A stretch of DNA of 64,000 nucleotides from Avena insularis (Eukaryota > Streptophyta > Magnoliopsida > Poales > Poaceae), in contig JAJUPC010000036.1 in the NCBI GenBank assembly GCA_023614405.1, forward strand, positions 992,001-1,056,000, in the 5' to 3' direction. Position 1 is the stretch's first letter. Every line of letters starts with the position of its first letter. The notes below the pieces were generated by a model. That model was not told where the DNA came from. It searched no databases and was given only the letters and a program-made list of their open reading frames with translations. Positions 49,633 to 61,857 of the stretch are shown here, piece by piece. The position numbers and the translations under genes are program-made.

Positions 49633-50603
49633 GACCTCGCCTCCGGTTCCTCCTGCAGCCGACCAGGGCCGCGACCCTGCTCCCCTCCTAGTTGGCCTTT
49701 CTCTCCGGCCGCCATCCGTTAGCATCCTTGGCTTCCTAGGCCAAGCTCTGCCTCGTCTCTGCTTGGTATGACCTTCCTCCTCGCGACCGAGTGCACTCCC
49801 CTGCAGAACCGCGCGTGACCCAGCCTCCATCTTCTTCATCGTGGGCCCCCAGGTCGCCCACGAGGCCTCCTTTTCTTTTGTGCATCTTGCAAGCTCTACG
49901 CTCGGATATCTCAAGAACTAGCTTGCCGCCCCTCCGGTTGTTTCTCGCTCGCAAGATGTTTGAGACAATATTCGTATGGGACAAGGCCCCTTGCAACTCT
50001 CCTTTGTGTTCTGCTGCCCGCATATATGTTGACGCTATCCGATGAAGCCACGTGGAAGTGCTTCTTGGCATGATGCCTTGCCTCACGATGCTCAACTGCG
50101 TGAAGTTGGTGTGATGCCCCCTCGAAGGATAAGTTAAGGGTGCCACTCGAAAACCACATGTGTTGATTTAAGATCGTCACCGATGACCGAAGTTGGTGCC
50201 CCAAGATCTCTGACATGGATCCCCAAGATCATCGACAAGGATCCGATGGCGCGAAGGTCTCCTTCCCGGACCCAAAGAGCCCCAATCCTAGAGACTGAAG
50301 ATTGATCCTGTCGAACCCCAAGACCCGGTTTCAATCCACGAAGTGTGACCCCTATCCGAACCCTATCTTATACAAATGACATATAAAGTTGTGCATATCA
50401 AATTGTTCATGAATGCATACATACTTTGTCATTTGGGGTATTTTGTCGATTCACCTCAAATTAAATATGGAGATCATATTCGGCCTATTCTTGTCTTATA
50501 TTGGCTCCATTTAAATTTGTGTAGCAAAGCGATGTAATGTTTTGCCTTATTAAGTCAACATTTAAATTATGGGTATCTAAACAACATGAACCTCCTAATT
50601 AAT
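49633..50603. other. Unrecognised sequence right of the copia LTR
   Basis: GC-rich to about 50340, then A/T-rich. Minus-strand frames of 95-136 codons exist (49627-50146) but show no domain or codon pattern I trust. No transposon termini are identified. Confidence 0.4.
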
Positions 50604-52620
50604 TGTCGAGACCCTGGTTCTGCTTAATATTGTCTAGCTGCATCGCATATTTGCCATGTCATGCATCATATCATAAACATGCCAGATTTTTTGTCATAGT
50701 ATTAAATAGTGCATCTGGTGTTTCTTTTAATGCTTTGCTTCTTCATGGACTAGGCCATTGAGTTGATGCGAGCTTTGACCCGTTCTTTGGTTGTAGCTTC
50801 GCCAGTGTTTCCCAGGCGAGCATTCTCTCCCTTTCTACCTATTTTGCATTTATAGTCTTTACTTCCTCCTGTTGATCTATTGCTATCTATGTTTCGATGC
50901 TTTAGTTTTCCGTACCATTTATATTCCGTGCAGCCTCTATATTGCCTTGGACACCTCCTATTCCCTGTTGTTTGATAGGCAAACGGCCTTGCGAGTCATA
51001 GATGCTTACTCAGGTGTTGCTACGCATAGTCGATGTTCCACAGTTGTTGGGAGGTTGCCACATGCTTAATGGTGGAGATGATCATGGCTTTTGTTATAAC
51101 TTGTTAATTAAAATGATGGGAATAGATATAACTAATGTAGAAGCACTAGTGGGCAATAGCTAATATTTGGTTTTTAACCACTCACTTGTGTCTCGTAGGA
51201 CCTGAGTACTTGATGCTTGTTCCTTGATTATCGCACTATCCGCATGTGGGACCATGAATCCCTTTAGCCTGAGATTGATTCACATCTTATTTATTGGGGA
51301 CACAAACTAGTTTGGTGCATTATTACTATCTTGTACTTATGCCATGCTTTACTTCTTTATTTACTATTGCACATGGAGCGATGTACTATTTTGGATTGTG
51401 TCATGATTTTGTGCTATCGACATGCCTAGTCACACTTTCGGGTTCCCAGTCGTTTACAATCGTTCTCACAAACCCTGGCTCCATCTCGGAGCTGGCCAAC
51501 TTCGTTGCATGTAGGTTAGTGGGGTGGCTCCCTGAAATATTTTTTGAATCCTGTGAATGTTTTGTTGTGAGGACTCATTGCATTTTATTTGGTTTTTCCG
51601 AGGTTGATCGTGCGTGTGTTGCTATTTGTGCACCCCTGCAGAGTAAATCTTTCCGAAAAGTCGTGTCCGTGGTTATGGGCTACTTGGAGCATGGTGTCTC
51701 GACCATAGACAACTATAACTAAAGTAGTGCTATAAATTTGACTTTGGCATGACTAGTAATCGGCTTCACCCCAATGAAATGAATAAATAAAAGTACCAAC
51801 AACTGATCGATATGGGGTGTCTCATGATATATATATCTGCCTAGTAAGTACTCCAACTACAACAAAATGGATAACTAAAAGTTCCAATAGCTTATGATAT
51901 TGTAATGCCTTATATTATCTATATTTGACTAGTAATTATGGTAACTACAATGGAATGGTTAATAAAAGGACCAACTGTGTGAGCTTCCTCAGAAGGACTT
52001 CCTCGATTGGTCTCGAGGGGGAAACATCGGGATGGGTATGTCTGGTGTTAGTATTAGGTTGGTTCCGAATAGGTCTTTCTTATCCCTCTCTAATAGATGA
52101 TAGTTGTATCGAGTCTCTATAGGTTATCAGTGCATGCTTCGCTGCCGCTTCTGTCCACCATACATATGTAGGTGAGAGCCGAATTCTACAATCATCGTGC
52201 ACTGGCCTCGGTACTGACCGCTCCCATTTTCCTTTTCCCTTTGTCGGCACCCCTTTTGCTTTGACGGGTATAAGTTCGACATCGTTAGCAGGGTTACCCT
52301 TCCAGCTTGGCCTGGGCAGGGTTATGGACGCCATTGGTTATTCTTCAAGGCTCTTAGCCCATTATGCATCTTATCCATACTCAGAGGTTATACCATTTTC
52401 AAGGTGATTTGGATCTTTGTACTGTACATCCGTATTCTTGACTCGTCAAGTCGTTGTTGTATATATACGTTTCTGTGGGTTCCATCGTGAACTATTGTGT
52501 AATGGTATTACTTCATTTTCCACCCGCACACAAGTGCCTGGTGGGCATCTTTGAATCGTTTCTATGCGGGTTTGGTGGGAATCGCTAAAATCTGCATAGG
52601 GCCGATTCGATGGTGTTACA
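50604..52620 (+). mobile_element. LTR-like sequence, probable solo or truncated gypsy LTR
   Basis: Starts TGTCGAGACCCTGGTTCTG, includes a CATGTCATGCATCATATCAT segment common in grass gypsy LTRs, and ends ...GATTCGATGGTGTTACA at 52620. No internal coding region follows. The 5-bp flanks (TTAAT and TCAGC) do not match. The boundaries are therefore tentative. No host gene is supported in this interval. Confidence 0.35.
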
Positions 52621-53632
52621 TCAGCGTCCCGAACTGAATTACACCAGCAAATAGGGAGTTCGAGCCAGGGACTTTAACTTGATGTAGGTTCATGGTGTTT
52701 TTCCAAGATAAATTAACTGATTCCCAATCCCTCAGATGCATCGGACCCGTTATACCAAATCCCTATGATAATAAATACAAAGAACATTGAATTATTTTCC
52801 TACAAGAATCGTCGACTTATGGCTAAAATTATCTTTGAGACTCAACCCGAATCTACGATTCAGATGGAGTCTCAGGGGCTATTGACATGGGCATGAACTA
52901 TCAGGCCCCCTTGATTAACTACCCTGGACATACAAAGGACAACACAATTACCAAAGAGACAGAGGAATATTTCACGATGTTCATTGTTCAACGATGAAAG
53001 ATTCATGGAATGCACAGGGGTCATCATGGGCATCCAGTTCCCGCTGGTGATCATTGGTACGAGAAGGATCTCAACCATGTCTGGAGCGTTTCCGAACCAT
53101 GGATTATCACGCTTAAGGGCTTGATGATGCATAGAGAGCATTTTGGTATCGGCAGAATCACCGAAGAATAGAAAGAGAGGGAACCGAAAGGGTTTCGCTA
53201 AGTCCGGAGGATGTCCACAGGGGAGGTGGAAGGAGTTCCATAGCCACGGGGATTGAATAATATGTAAGTAAATGTTAAATATTGATTTAATCATTTATTT
53301 ATAATTATATAATAAAAGAAAAATGAATTAAAAGGTCAAATACCTAATTAGGCCAAAATCCAGAGGGAAAAGGGCCCATGAGGGAGAGACCAAAGGGGAA
53401 GAGAGAGAGGGGTGGCCGGCTGGGCCAAGGGACCCTGCATGGGGCCCACTTGGGCCCTGGCCAGCGGCGACCAACCCCCTCCTCACCTTTCCTTTGTTTA
53501 GTCCCACATGGCTAAGGTAATTAACTATGTGTGTGTGGGGGGGGTTCCCCTATATATTGTGAGGTATTTTGACAAAATAAATACACAATAATTAATAAAA
53601 GGTTTCCTCTCCTTTAGGGAGACCTTTAGTTG

Positions 53633-53671
<39 letters not shown>

Positions 53672-54149
53672 CGCTCCTGTGACCATGGTCCCAAGTATGG
53701 ATCGCGCGAGGATGAGTCCTCATCACGAAGCACTATCGTGCTACAGGATTCGGATCCATAAGCTCTACTTCTGCTACTGCTACCGGATCGAAAGAGCGGG
53801 AGTCATTGTCACGCACCAGACGGTGTAATTCCCTCAGAGGTGCAACACTTGGGGCACTAGAAGTCGTTTGAGCCGCAGGAGCTGTTAGGACTTCAACACG
53901 ACCCTGAGGTCGGCTTCGGTGTGACTACGTCAGCCACGCTCTCCGGAGCGTTGACAATGCTTTTTGGTCTTCGAGGGTAAGTTCAAGAAAACCCCTCCCG
54001 TTACTGCATACTAATAGATAGGTCTTGGCATTAGGGTTCTTGGTATAGGGAAAAATTATTGTTTTTATGCGCGAACCCATTCAAAACCATATTTTGTAAA
54101 TTTGTTGCCAATGCCATATATTTCTTCCTTAATGTTTTATGACTTAATT
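52621..54149 (+). other. Retroelement-like non-coding region with PPT-like motif and LTR-like start
   Basis: GATGGAGTCTCAGGGGCTAT at 52864-52883 followed by TGACATGGGCATGAACTATC resembles the polypurine tract and LTR start of Tat-type gypsy elements. Downstream are a TATA-like CCTATATATTGTG near 53549 and a (CT)n tract, consistent with an LTR promoter. The right end of the LTR is not identified. The minus-strand frame at 52872-53294 has no recognisable domain. Confidence 0.35.
53636..53668. repeat. (CT)n microsatellite, about 16 units
   Basis: Perfect CT dinucleotide run from ACTCTCTC to CTCTCGCTCGCTC, within the LTR-like region. Confidence 0.95.
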
Positions 54150-54156
54150 TGTCAGA

Positions 54157-54654
54157 CTTGGTTATCTTTTTTTTGGAGGACCCCTCAATATTCTGGATTC
54201 ATCTTTGTCTGAGTCCCATAGTAACCGACTTGTCTCAGTCAGAGATTTAATACATGACTTCCTCCAAGCTCTTGAACAGATTGGTGAAACCATTGGACTC
54301 TCCAACCTACACAACTTGTCTACCTTTGAAGTACGAGATAAGGAGAAAGAAATTCCAAAGCTTGTATAGGACTAGAAGATGTCGTATGCTCGGACGGCTT
54401 CCTAGAATTCCCTTACCATGGTGATGATTCACCATGGTAGTATGGAAATCTGGCAAGTCACGAAGGGTATTTTGACTGTTGATGAAGACGACAACAAGGA
54501 AAACATCGGATCCATTTGGGATTCTTGTGCCGGATATGCTTGTCGAATGGCTGAGATGACCAACTATGAGAAGCCATTCTTTCAGCCCATCTTGGTGCCA
54601 CCAAGCCCCCTAGCCAAAGAAACTAAAGCCTCACATGATGATGAGAAGACTTAG
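54157..54654 (+). pseudogene. Unrecognised coding-like fragments
   Basis: A plus-strand frame at about 54180-54369 reads LNILDSSLSESHSNRLVSVR and continues as a helical stretch to TAG. A second frame at 54418-54654 reads MVMIHHGSMEIWQVTKGILT, then a Pro-rich, Asp/Glu-rich end. Codon composition looks more protein-like than the surrounding sequence, but no domain is recognised. It lies downstream of the Tat-like pol, in opposite orientation. Some Tat-lineage elements carry an antisense ORF between pol and the 3' LTR. This could be a remnant of such an ORF or of an unrelated gene. Confidence 0.3.
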
Positions 54655-55353
54655 TGTGACATCATTGCCTCAGATAAGGATCAGGGTGACTTGGATGCTG
54701 GCACCGGTAATCCAGCAAGATCTCCGTCTCCTCCACATGTAGCATAGGGTCGAAAAAACTATGCATTATTCTCGAACAAGTGGTGTAATATAAATATTTT
54801 ATTTAGTTGTGCTGTTATGTAAGAACTGATGCATTTACTCTAGCACTTGGTTATTTTTTGCTGTGCTCGAAAATTACTTAAGCACTTTTTGTTCATACTT
54901 ATCGTTTATCTAGCTTTTCTGCCTTGTCCCTTTCATGAGCCGACCAACATTTAGCACAGAAACACTACCGAGCAACGGAGCTCAATTCCTAAACCAGTTC
55001 AAACTCGGAAACAAAGCTGACTTCTAGTACCAACAATTCACTACTTGGAAAATACCCGCATCTAAGCAATCAGACAAAAACCAAAGCATACACAGAAAAT
55101 GAGACTTACACCCGAAGGTAGCATTTTCATAGAATCATAAATCTAACCAGAAAAACATGAGCATGAAATATTTTCAATTATTTTAGGATTTTTGACTTTA
55201 ACATGATCATTCAGAAATAAGATGGCACTAAAACAGCTCAGAAAAAACATTGAGGGAACCAACACTTTATTTCACTTTGAACATGTACATTGATATGATT
55301 ACAAAAAAGAAAAATTAAGAATAAAAGGGACATAGCTGAGAAGTGTTTCATGG
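54655..55353 (-). mobile_element. Left part of the split Tat-like gypsy element (pol end and downstream)
   Basis: Directly left of element C, the minus strand reads CGTCCATGAAACACTTCTC. It continues the codons DELD from the right side as R-P-stop-N-T, resembling the ...RPWNAKHL end of Tat-type pol with Trp replaced by TGA. The rest is non-coding A/T-rich sequence of unknown detail. The left boundary is arbitrary. Confidence 0.5.
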
Positions 55354-55358
55354 ACGGT

Positions 55359-56972
55359 TGATGGCTCAATACACGGCGCCCAGAAAAGTGCTTGGTGCGT
55401 GGTGTTGATGTAGAGCTCGTTGCGAACCCCAAGAGGAAGGTATGATGAGCACAGCAGCAAGTTTCCCTCAGTTATGAAACCAAGGTTTAATCGAACCAGT
55501 AGGAGCAACGAAACACCTCAAAGGTGTTACTACCTGAGCTTTGGCAGGGCGCACTACCGGTGCTAGTAGCAACGTGGAGACCTGCATAACACAACCACAG
55601 AACTTTGTCCCCAACTTGAGATGAGGTTGTCAATCTCACCATGTTTTGCGGAAAACAAAGGATTAAACGTATCGAATGGAAAGAAGTAAAAGTTTGCAGA
55701 AAGTAAACACAAAGCACTAAAAGATTGTAGATTGTATATAAAAGACAAGGACCGGGATCCATAGTTCTCTAGAGGTGGCTCTCCTTAGATAGATAACATG
55801 CTGGGTGAACAAATTACAGCGGGGCAATTGACAAACACCGAGAAAGCAATACATGCATATACTAATCATCTTGACTCCTCTGAGACTTGATTGGGCATTA
55901 CAACATAATACATAGACCGCCATCCAACTGCATCTATGACTAATAATCCACCTTCAGGTTATCATCCGAACCCTCTCCAGTATTAAGTTGTAAGCAACAG
56001 ATTATTGCTTTATGAACTACGTGTAAAGTAACAATACAATTGTTCTATGAACAAAAGATCGTTGTTTTCTCCCTAGTAGCAACAGCACATCTAGTACCTT
56101 AGAGATTTCTGTCACTTCCCCAGATTACCAGAGGCATGAACCCACTATCGAGCATAAATACTAACTCTTGGAGTTGCTAGCATCTACTTGGCCAAGATAG
56201 CTACTAACAACGGAAAGCATGCAAGATCTCAAATAACAAAGACATGATAGAATCAATAATCAATCTGAAATAGCATCTCAATATCCATCGGATCCCCACA
56301 AACACAACATGTATGGATTACAAATAGATGATCTTGATCATGAACGGAGCTCACAAGATCTAAACATGAAAGCACAAAGGAGGAGAAACCAGCCATCTAG
56401 TTACTACATGGATCCGTAGTCCAAGGATGAACTACTCACGCATCACACCGGAGGCTTGCATGGTGATGAAGAAGGCCTCCAGGGTGAATTCCCCTCTCCG
56501 GCAGGGTGCCGAGAAGAGCTTCAGATCCCTCCGAATCTAGGGATGGAGATGACGGCGGCTACAGACTCTTTCGTGGATTTTTTGATCGGGTACTTAGGGT
56601 TCTTGTCCCGAGGGCAACTTATAGGCGGAAGGAGAGGCCGAGGGGGTGCTGGGGTCGGCCAGACCACCCCCTGGCGCGGGCCAAGCCTGGCAGCCACGTG
56701 GTGTGTGGCCCCCCGCCCTCTCCGTCTCGTGACTCGCACTTGATCCTTCCGAAAAATAGGCACTTGGCTTTTGTCCCGCCCAATTCTGAGAATATTTATT
56801 TTTGACTTTTCCGAACCAAAAACAACAAAAACAGGTACCAATCGTGGCCCTTGTTAATAGGCTAGTCCAAGAAATCATAATAAAAGTACTCCAAAGTTGG
56901 AACAAAACACAAGAAAGTGGATAAAACTAAGCATGGAACATCAAAAGTTATAGATATATTTGCAATGTATCA
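55359..56972 (-). repeat. 3' LTR of element C
   Basis: 1614 bp, TG...CA bounded in plus-strand view, and colinear with 61858-63459. Most differences visible by eye cluster in the first 250 bp and in the GC-rich stretch near 56640-56740; the rest is close to identical. Confidence 0.95.
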
Positions 56973-56984
56973 ACATCCCCAAGC
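56973..56984 (-). promoter_or_regulatory. Polypurine tract of element C
   Basis: On the minus strand GCTTGGGGATGT precedes the LTR start TGATACATTGC. Upstream is CTCGAGGACGAGCAGGAGTT, which is also found before the LTR of element A. Confidence 0.8.
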
Positions 56985-59727
56985 TTAACTCCTGCTCGTC
57001 CTCGAGTAGGTAAGTGATAAAAAGAAATAATTTTTGAGGTGACATGCACCATCAAAGACTTGATCAAAGTATTTGTAAAACATTCAAAGCTGGGATCATA
57101 GTACTTCAATCATAACATGAAAGACAAAGTTCTAGCAATAAGCAAAGAAACTAAGATGCAACATGAAAAGGCACAAACAAAAGATTCATGAATAACAATG
57201 CTTTGCAAGACGTTTGTTTGTTTCACATAAAGAAAACATAGCATAATAGTATTCAGCTTGTCCCTTAATAAGTAGCAAATATAAATGCATAGGACACCTT
57301 CAAAGTTCATAAGAGTGACTAGATACAATAGTTTCAAACAAGCAATAACAAGTTATGCATCAATCAACTAGTCTTGGGACAATGCACATAGAACTAAGAA
57401 TGGCCACTATGCTCTCAAAGTAAGTGCATAAAGATAGAAGGTGGAGACTCAATATAATGGTGGAAGAAAGGCCTTTTGTAAAAGGAAGTAGGGATTCAAG
57501 TCTCATAAAGAGCTTCCAAAAATTATGATACTTATAGCTTTCAGCTCTCATTGCCCCTATCATAAGCATCTTGAAATGATTAAGGTTAAAGTGAACAAAC
57601 TATGGTGTACATGCTTGACGAAGTATAAGTCAAAAATCTCATGTCCCTTGTATACGAGGGCCGCTCCTCATGCTACTCAAGTTAGTTCACCAGTAAGTTC
57701 TTCTCATTGTAAGTACATGTGTATCATAGAGAACCGCCAACGGGGTACCCCTTGCCCGATGATACGGAAGAATCCCCATATCAAAATGACAAGGCAAGCA
57801 GACAACGAGCATCTCAGCATTCTTCTTATTTACCATGGGAATATGGTGCTTTTTCTCTTTCCTCTTTCATAGTATCTCTTTTTTCTTTTCTTTTTCTCAA
57901 TAGGACTCTTTTTTTATAAGAAGAATGCTTCATAGACAGCTCATTATGGTTACGCTGCAGGTTTCCACCATGTCAGCATGGATTAGACCAGCGGCCCAGG
58001 CGTTTCTCTAACACATATACATAACCCCATGGACTTGCAAGCTCCCCTTTCATTTCACACTGATGACATCCATATACAAAAGAGCATGATATCAACTAGG
58101 TACAAGTACCAAGTGCAATGTTGAAAGCGTTCCCCATGAAAGCATGGTTCTGCTAATTCCCAACAAATAAGTGCAAGCATATACAACATAGAAGACACAA
58201 TGGTTCAAGTTTATTAGAGGCAATAAAGTAAAGTGTGCCATCAAGTTCGTGAGAGCTTTAATCACTAGTTTTCTCATAACAAGTGGAAGATAAACAAAAG
58301 CATGAATATACTTGGAATAGCATAAGCTAGTAGGTAGTTATGGTGGACTCTTTGGAAAAACTTAGTTTAGGGAGTTGGATGCATGAGTGGAACTCATACT
58401 TTGTTGTGGAGGCTAGCAAAAGACTGGGAGCGACAAACTAAGAGAGAAATAATGGCCATAATCAGGCAGAGCGACAAAACATCATTGATCAAAGCATAAA
58501 GTGATACTACAAGTTGAAAACTAAAGGATTATAAAGGCTATGGTGACTTGAGATAGTCATAACATGGTGTGAGCATGCGTCAAGTCAACCCAAATAAAGC
58601 ATCAAAGGAGAATACCACTATACTATGCTTTAATATGCTAAAACAATGCATGATTCATCCAAGGCACATTAAGCAATCTAAATTGTTTATAACAAGTCAT
58701 GCTACAGCAAAGAATACCAAGCATAAATCCAAAACAATATCAAGCATGGCATGAAAAAGCATGGCCACAGTCAAAAACGAGCTCTTTTTACCACATAAGT
58801 ATGAACTTTCCTACTTTTTTCCAAACCAAACCAAACTATTTGCAAACCAAAGTGTGAAAGAGGGGGTCCAACCAACTTATTCAGAAAACTAAACAAACCA
58901 AGCAAACTAAAAACCAAAACGAAAACAAAAAAGAAGACGCTCGAAGAGAAACACAATTGTGCACGAAACAATAAAAATGAAGCATTTGGAAGAAACCTGG
59001 AATTTTTATTGATGAAGAAGGGGATGCCTTGGGCATCCCCAAGCTTTGACGCTTGTACTTCTTGGATATTTCTTGGGGTGACATGCGTGGCATCCCCAAG
59101 ATTGAGCTTTAGTCCATCCTTCATCCCGTTACTCATTCCTTCCATACACCTGAAAATTTTCCTTCATACAAAACTTCACACAATCTCATTAGCAACATTA
59201 GTGCACTTAAGATAAATAAGTATCAAGGTTCAGTTCTAACACCAAATAAACTTCCAGTAGAACACTAGATACTGTAGCACTTCCCTCAAAAAGCTCAATT
59301 CCCCAAAGGAACTCATTAACAAGAAGCAAATGCAGAAAATGGCAGAAATCTGTCAAAACAGACCAGCAGGTAAAGACGATTTTTTTCGAAGACCTTCTGT
59401 TGATCAAATCAAAAAGTGTTGAACTAACGAAAGTTAGATAACAACCTTGGTCAGAAGCATAAACAATTACAGCTCAATCCGACGTACATAGCTCTCTCAG
59501 GGAGTTTTACGGTGAAGCACAGAAATCTGTTTCGAGACAGCAACTTTCCCAATCATTACTGCACTCTCATTAGAGGTTACTCTTGGCAGAAAAAGCAAAT
59601 AAAAAGGATAAGGAGAGGTTATTACAGAGGTAATAACTTCCAAGACTCAACTAAAACCCTTGGGTTATCTCCCAACAAGTACTTTTCTTTAACGCCTTTA
59701 AGTTAGGCATAAGAACCAAAGGAAGAA
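56985..59727 (-). other. Non-coding 3' region of element C, conserved with elements A and B
   Basis: No long ORF. The stretch 57530-58400 matches element B (about 34910-35720) and element A (about 26930-27890). An inverted motif, GGGGATGCCTTGGGCATCCCC at 59020-59040, forms a strong stem and lies next to AAGCTTTGACGCTTG. In element sense a short ORF starting MRKLVIKALTNLMAHF (from 58277) has counterparts in A and B, though both differ in length or frame. Conservation suggests an RNA signal or a small peptide. Neither is shown. Confidence 0.7.
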
Positions 59728-61668
59728 TCAAGTGTTCTCAAATGAAGAAGCATTAAGACCAAATTTTGTTTCCATAGGAGAAGCAAAAGAAATCTTTTCT
59801 CTCTTTTTAGGGAAATGTTCTATACCTTTCTTTAGTGGGAGTTGATATTTAATGGTTCCTTCTTTCATATCAATGCTGGCACCAACAGTTCTAAGAAAAG
59901 GTCTTCCCAAAGTAATAGGACAAGAAGCATTGTATTCAACATCCAAAACATAGAAATCAACGGGGACATAGGAATCATTAACCATAATAAGAACATCATT
60001 AAGACTCCCCATGAGTTTCTTTTTAGCATTAGCATCAAGTGGGACATTCAAATAACAATCTTCAAGAGGAGGCAAATCAAGCATATCATAAATCCTTCTA
60101 GGCATAATAGAAACACTACTATCAAGATCACACAAAGCTTTGAAATCAAAGTCATTCACTTTCATATTAATGATGGGTTCCCAACCATCTTCTTGCTTTA
60201 TAGGAATAGAAGCTTTATGTTTCATCTTTTCTTCTTTAATCTTTATGAGAGCATCAGTAATGTGTTTTGTAAAAGCCATGTTCATAGCACTAGCATTAGG
60301 ACTTTTAGCAAGCTTTTGTAGGAACTTAATAACTTCAGAGATGTTGCAACTATCGAGATCAAAATCAACTTTATCATCTAAAGTAGTAGAACTATAACTA
60401 ACCTCAACACTAGTGGTGGTAATAGTAGAAACACTAATGTTTCTAGCAATTTCATCTTCTCTTTCCCACTTAGCATGTAATTCATCTAATAGTCTAACAT
60501 TTTCATCAATTCTTACTTGTATAGCATTAGTGGCTGCAAAGGGATTCTCATTAGTTTCGGGTTTAGCAGCCATTTTATTCAAAGTAGATTGAGCTTCAGC
60601 CAAAGATGCTATATTTCTTTCAGCATTAGAGAGTTTTTCCTCAATAGTTTTATTGAAAGCAGTTTGTTTACTAATAAACTCTTTAAACATAACTTCAAGT
60701 TCAGAAGGAGCACTTTTATTATTGTTGTAAGAATTTCCATAAGCATTACCATTGTTGGGAGGATAAGGCTTATAATTGCTGTTACCAAAATTGTTCCTAT
60801 AAGCATTATTACCATCAGCATTGTTGCAAAAGTTGTTATTTCTTATGAAGTTCACATCAACTTGCTCTTCTTGAGCAACCAAAGAGGCTAAAGGAACATT
60901 ATTTGGATCAATATGGGCTTTCCCACTAACAAGCATAGACATAATAATATCAATCTTATCACTCAAGGAAGAGGTTTCCTCAACAGAATTTACCTTCTTA
61001 CCTTGTGGAGCTCTCTCAGTATGCCATTCAGAATAAGTAACCATCATATTATCCAATAGTTTTGTTGCAGCACCCAAAGTGATGGTCATAAATGTACCTC
61101 AAGCAGCTGAATCCAATAGGTTCCTTGAAGAATAGTTCAATCCTTCATAAAACGTTTCGATGATCATCCAAGCAGTCGGTCCATGAGTGGGACAATTCTT
61201 TACCAAAGATTTCATTCTTTCCCAAGCTTGAGCAACATGCTCATTATCAAGTTGTTTAAACTTCATTATTTCACTTCTCATGGATATAATCTTAGCAGGA
61301 GGATAGTATTTTCCAATAAAAGCATCTTTGCACTTAGTCCAAGAATCAATAATATTCCTAGTTAAGGAATTCAACCACTCTTTAGCTTTTCCTCTCAAAG
61401 AGAAAGGAAACAATTTCAGCTTAATAATATCACCATCTATATCCCTATGCTTTTGCATCTCACAAAGTTCAACAAAGTTATTTAGATGGGAAGCAGCATC
61501 TTCATTACCAATACCCGAAAATTGCTCTCTCGTAAAAAGATTGAGCAAAGCAGGTTTTATCTCAAAGAAAGTATTTTCAGCCACAGGTGGAGCAATAGGA
61601 GTGCTCATAAAATCATTGTTGTTGGTGCTAGTGAAGTCACACAACTTAGTGTTTTCAAGAGTAGTCAT
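59728..61668 (-). pseudogene. gag-pro: Gag-protease polyprotein of element C, one in-frame TGA
   Basis: A single minus-strand frame begins at ATG 61668 (MTTLENTKLCDFTSTNNND). TGA at 61099-61101 interrupts it, and the same frame continues to 59728. Gag landmarks are HLNNFVELCEMQKHRD, LFPFSLRGKAKEWLNSL, IGKYYPPAKIISMRSEI and WERMKSLVKNCPTHG. After the stop comes GTFMTITLGAATKLLD, an Asn-rich linker (NNNFCNNADGNNAYRNNFG) and a helical stretch. The C-terminal protease-like domain has LCDLDSSVSIMPRRIYDML and ITLGRPFLRTVGASIDMKEG. The protease triad is DLD-S rather than DTG or DSG, so activity is doubtful. No RT follows; the protein ends at FGLNASSFENT. Gag would assemble the particle. Confidence 0.9.
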
Positions 61669-61830
61669 TTGTTTTGGGTTTTCAAATAAGAAAGCAAACA
61701 AGTAAAACTAATTTTTTTGGTTTTTGGAAGAACAAAACAAGCAAACAAAGCAAAAAGAAACTAAGCAAAACAAAATCAACAAATTAAAGATATTGGTTAT
61801 GAGGGACTCACCTTGTGAAGATGTCCTTGA

Positions 61831-61848
61831 CTCCCGACAGCGGCGCGA
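61831..61848 (-). promoter_or_regulatory. Primer-binding site of element C (diverged tRNA-Asp type)
   Basis: On the minus strand TCGCGCCGCTGTCGGGAG lies just after the 5' LTR. It aligns with the tRNA-Asp-type site TGGCGCCGTTGCCGGGGA but carries several mismatches, including position 2. It may work poorly or have decayed. Confidence 0.7.
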
Positions 61849-61857
61849 AAAATCGCT

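Noticed and set aside
49627..50146. Minus-strand ORFs of 95 and 136 codons right of the copia LTR
   Set aside because: No domain, no conserved start context, and overlapping frames of similar quality. Not supported as genes.
52872..53294. Minus-strand ORF of 140 codons
   Set aside because: It overlaps a plus-oriented polypurine-tract and LTR-like motif, and no domain is recognisable.
59842..60321. Plus-strand ORFs over elements B and C
   Set aside because: They are antisense to clear gag-protease frames and show no domain.
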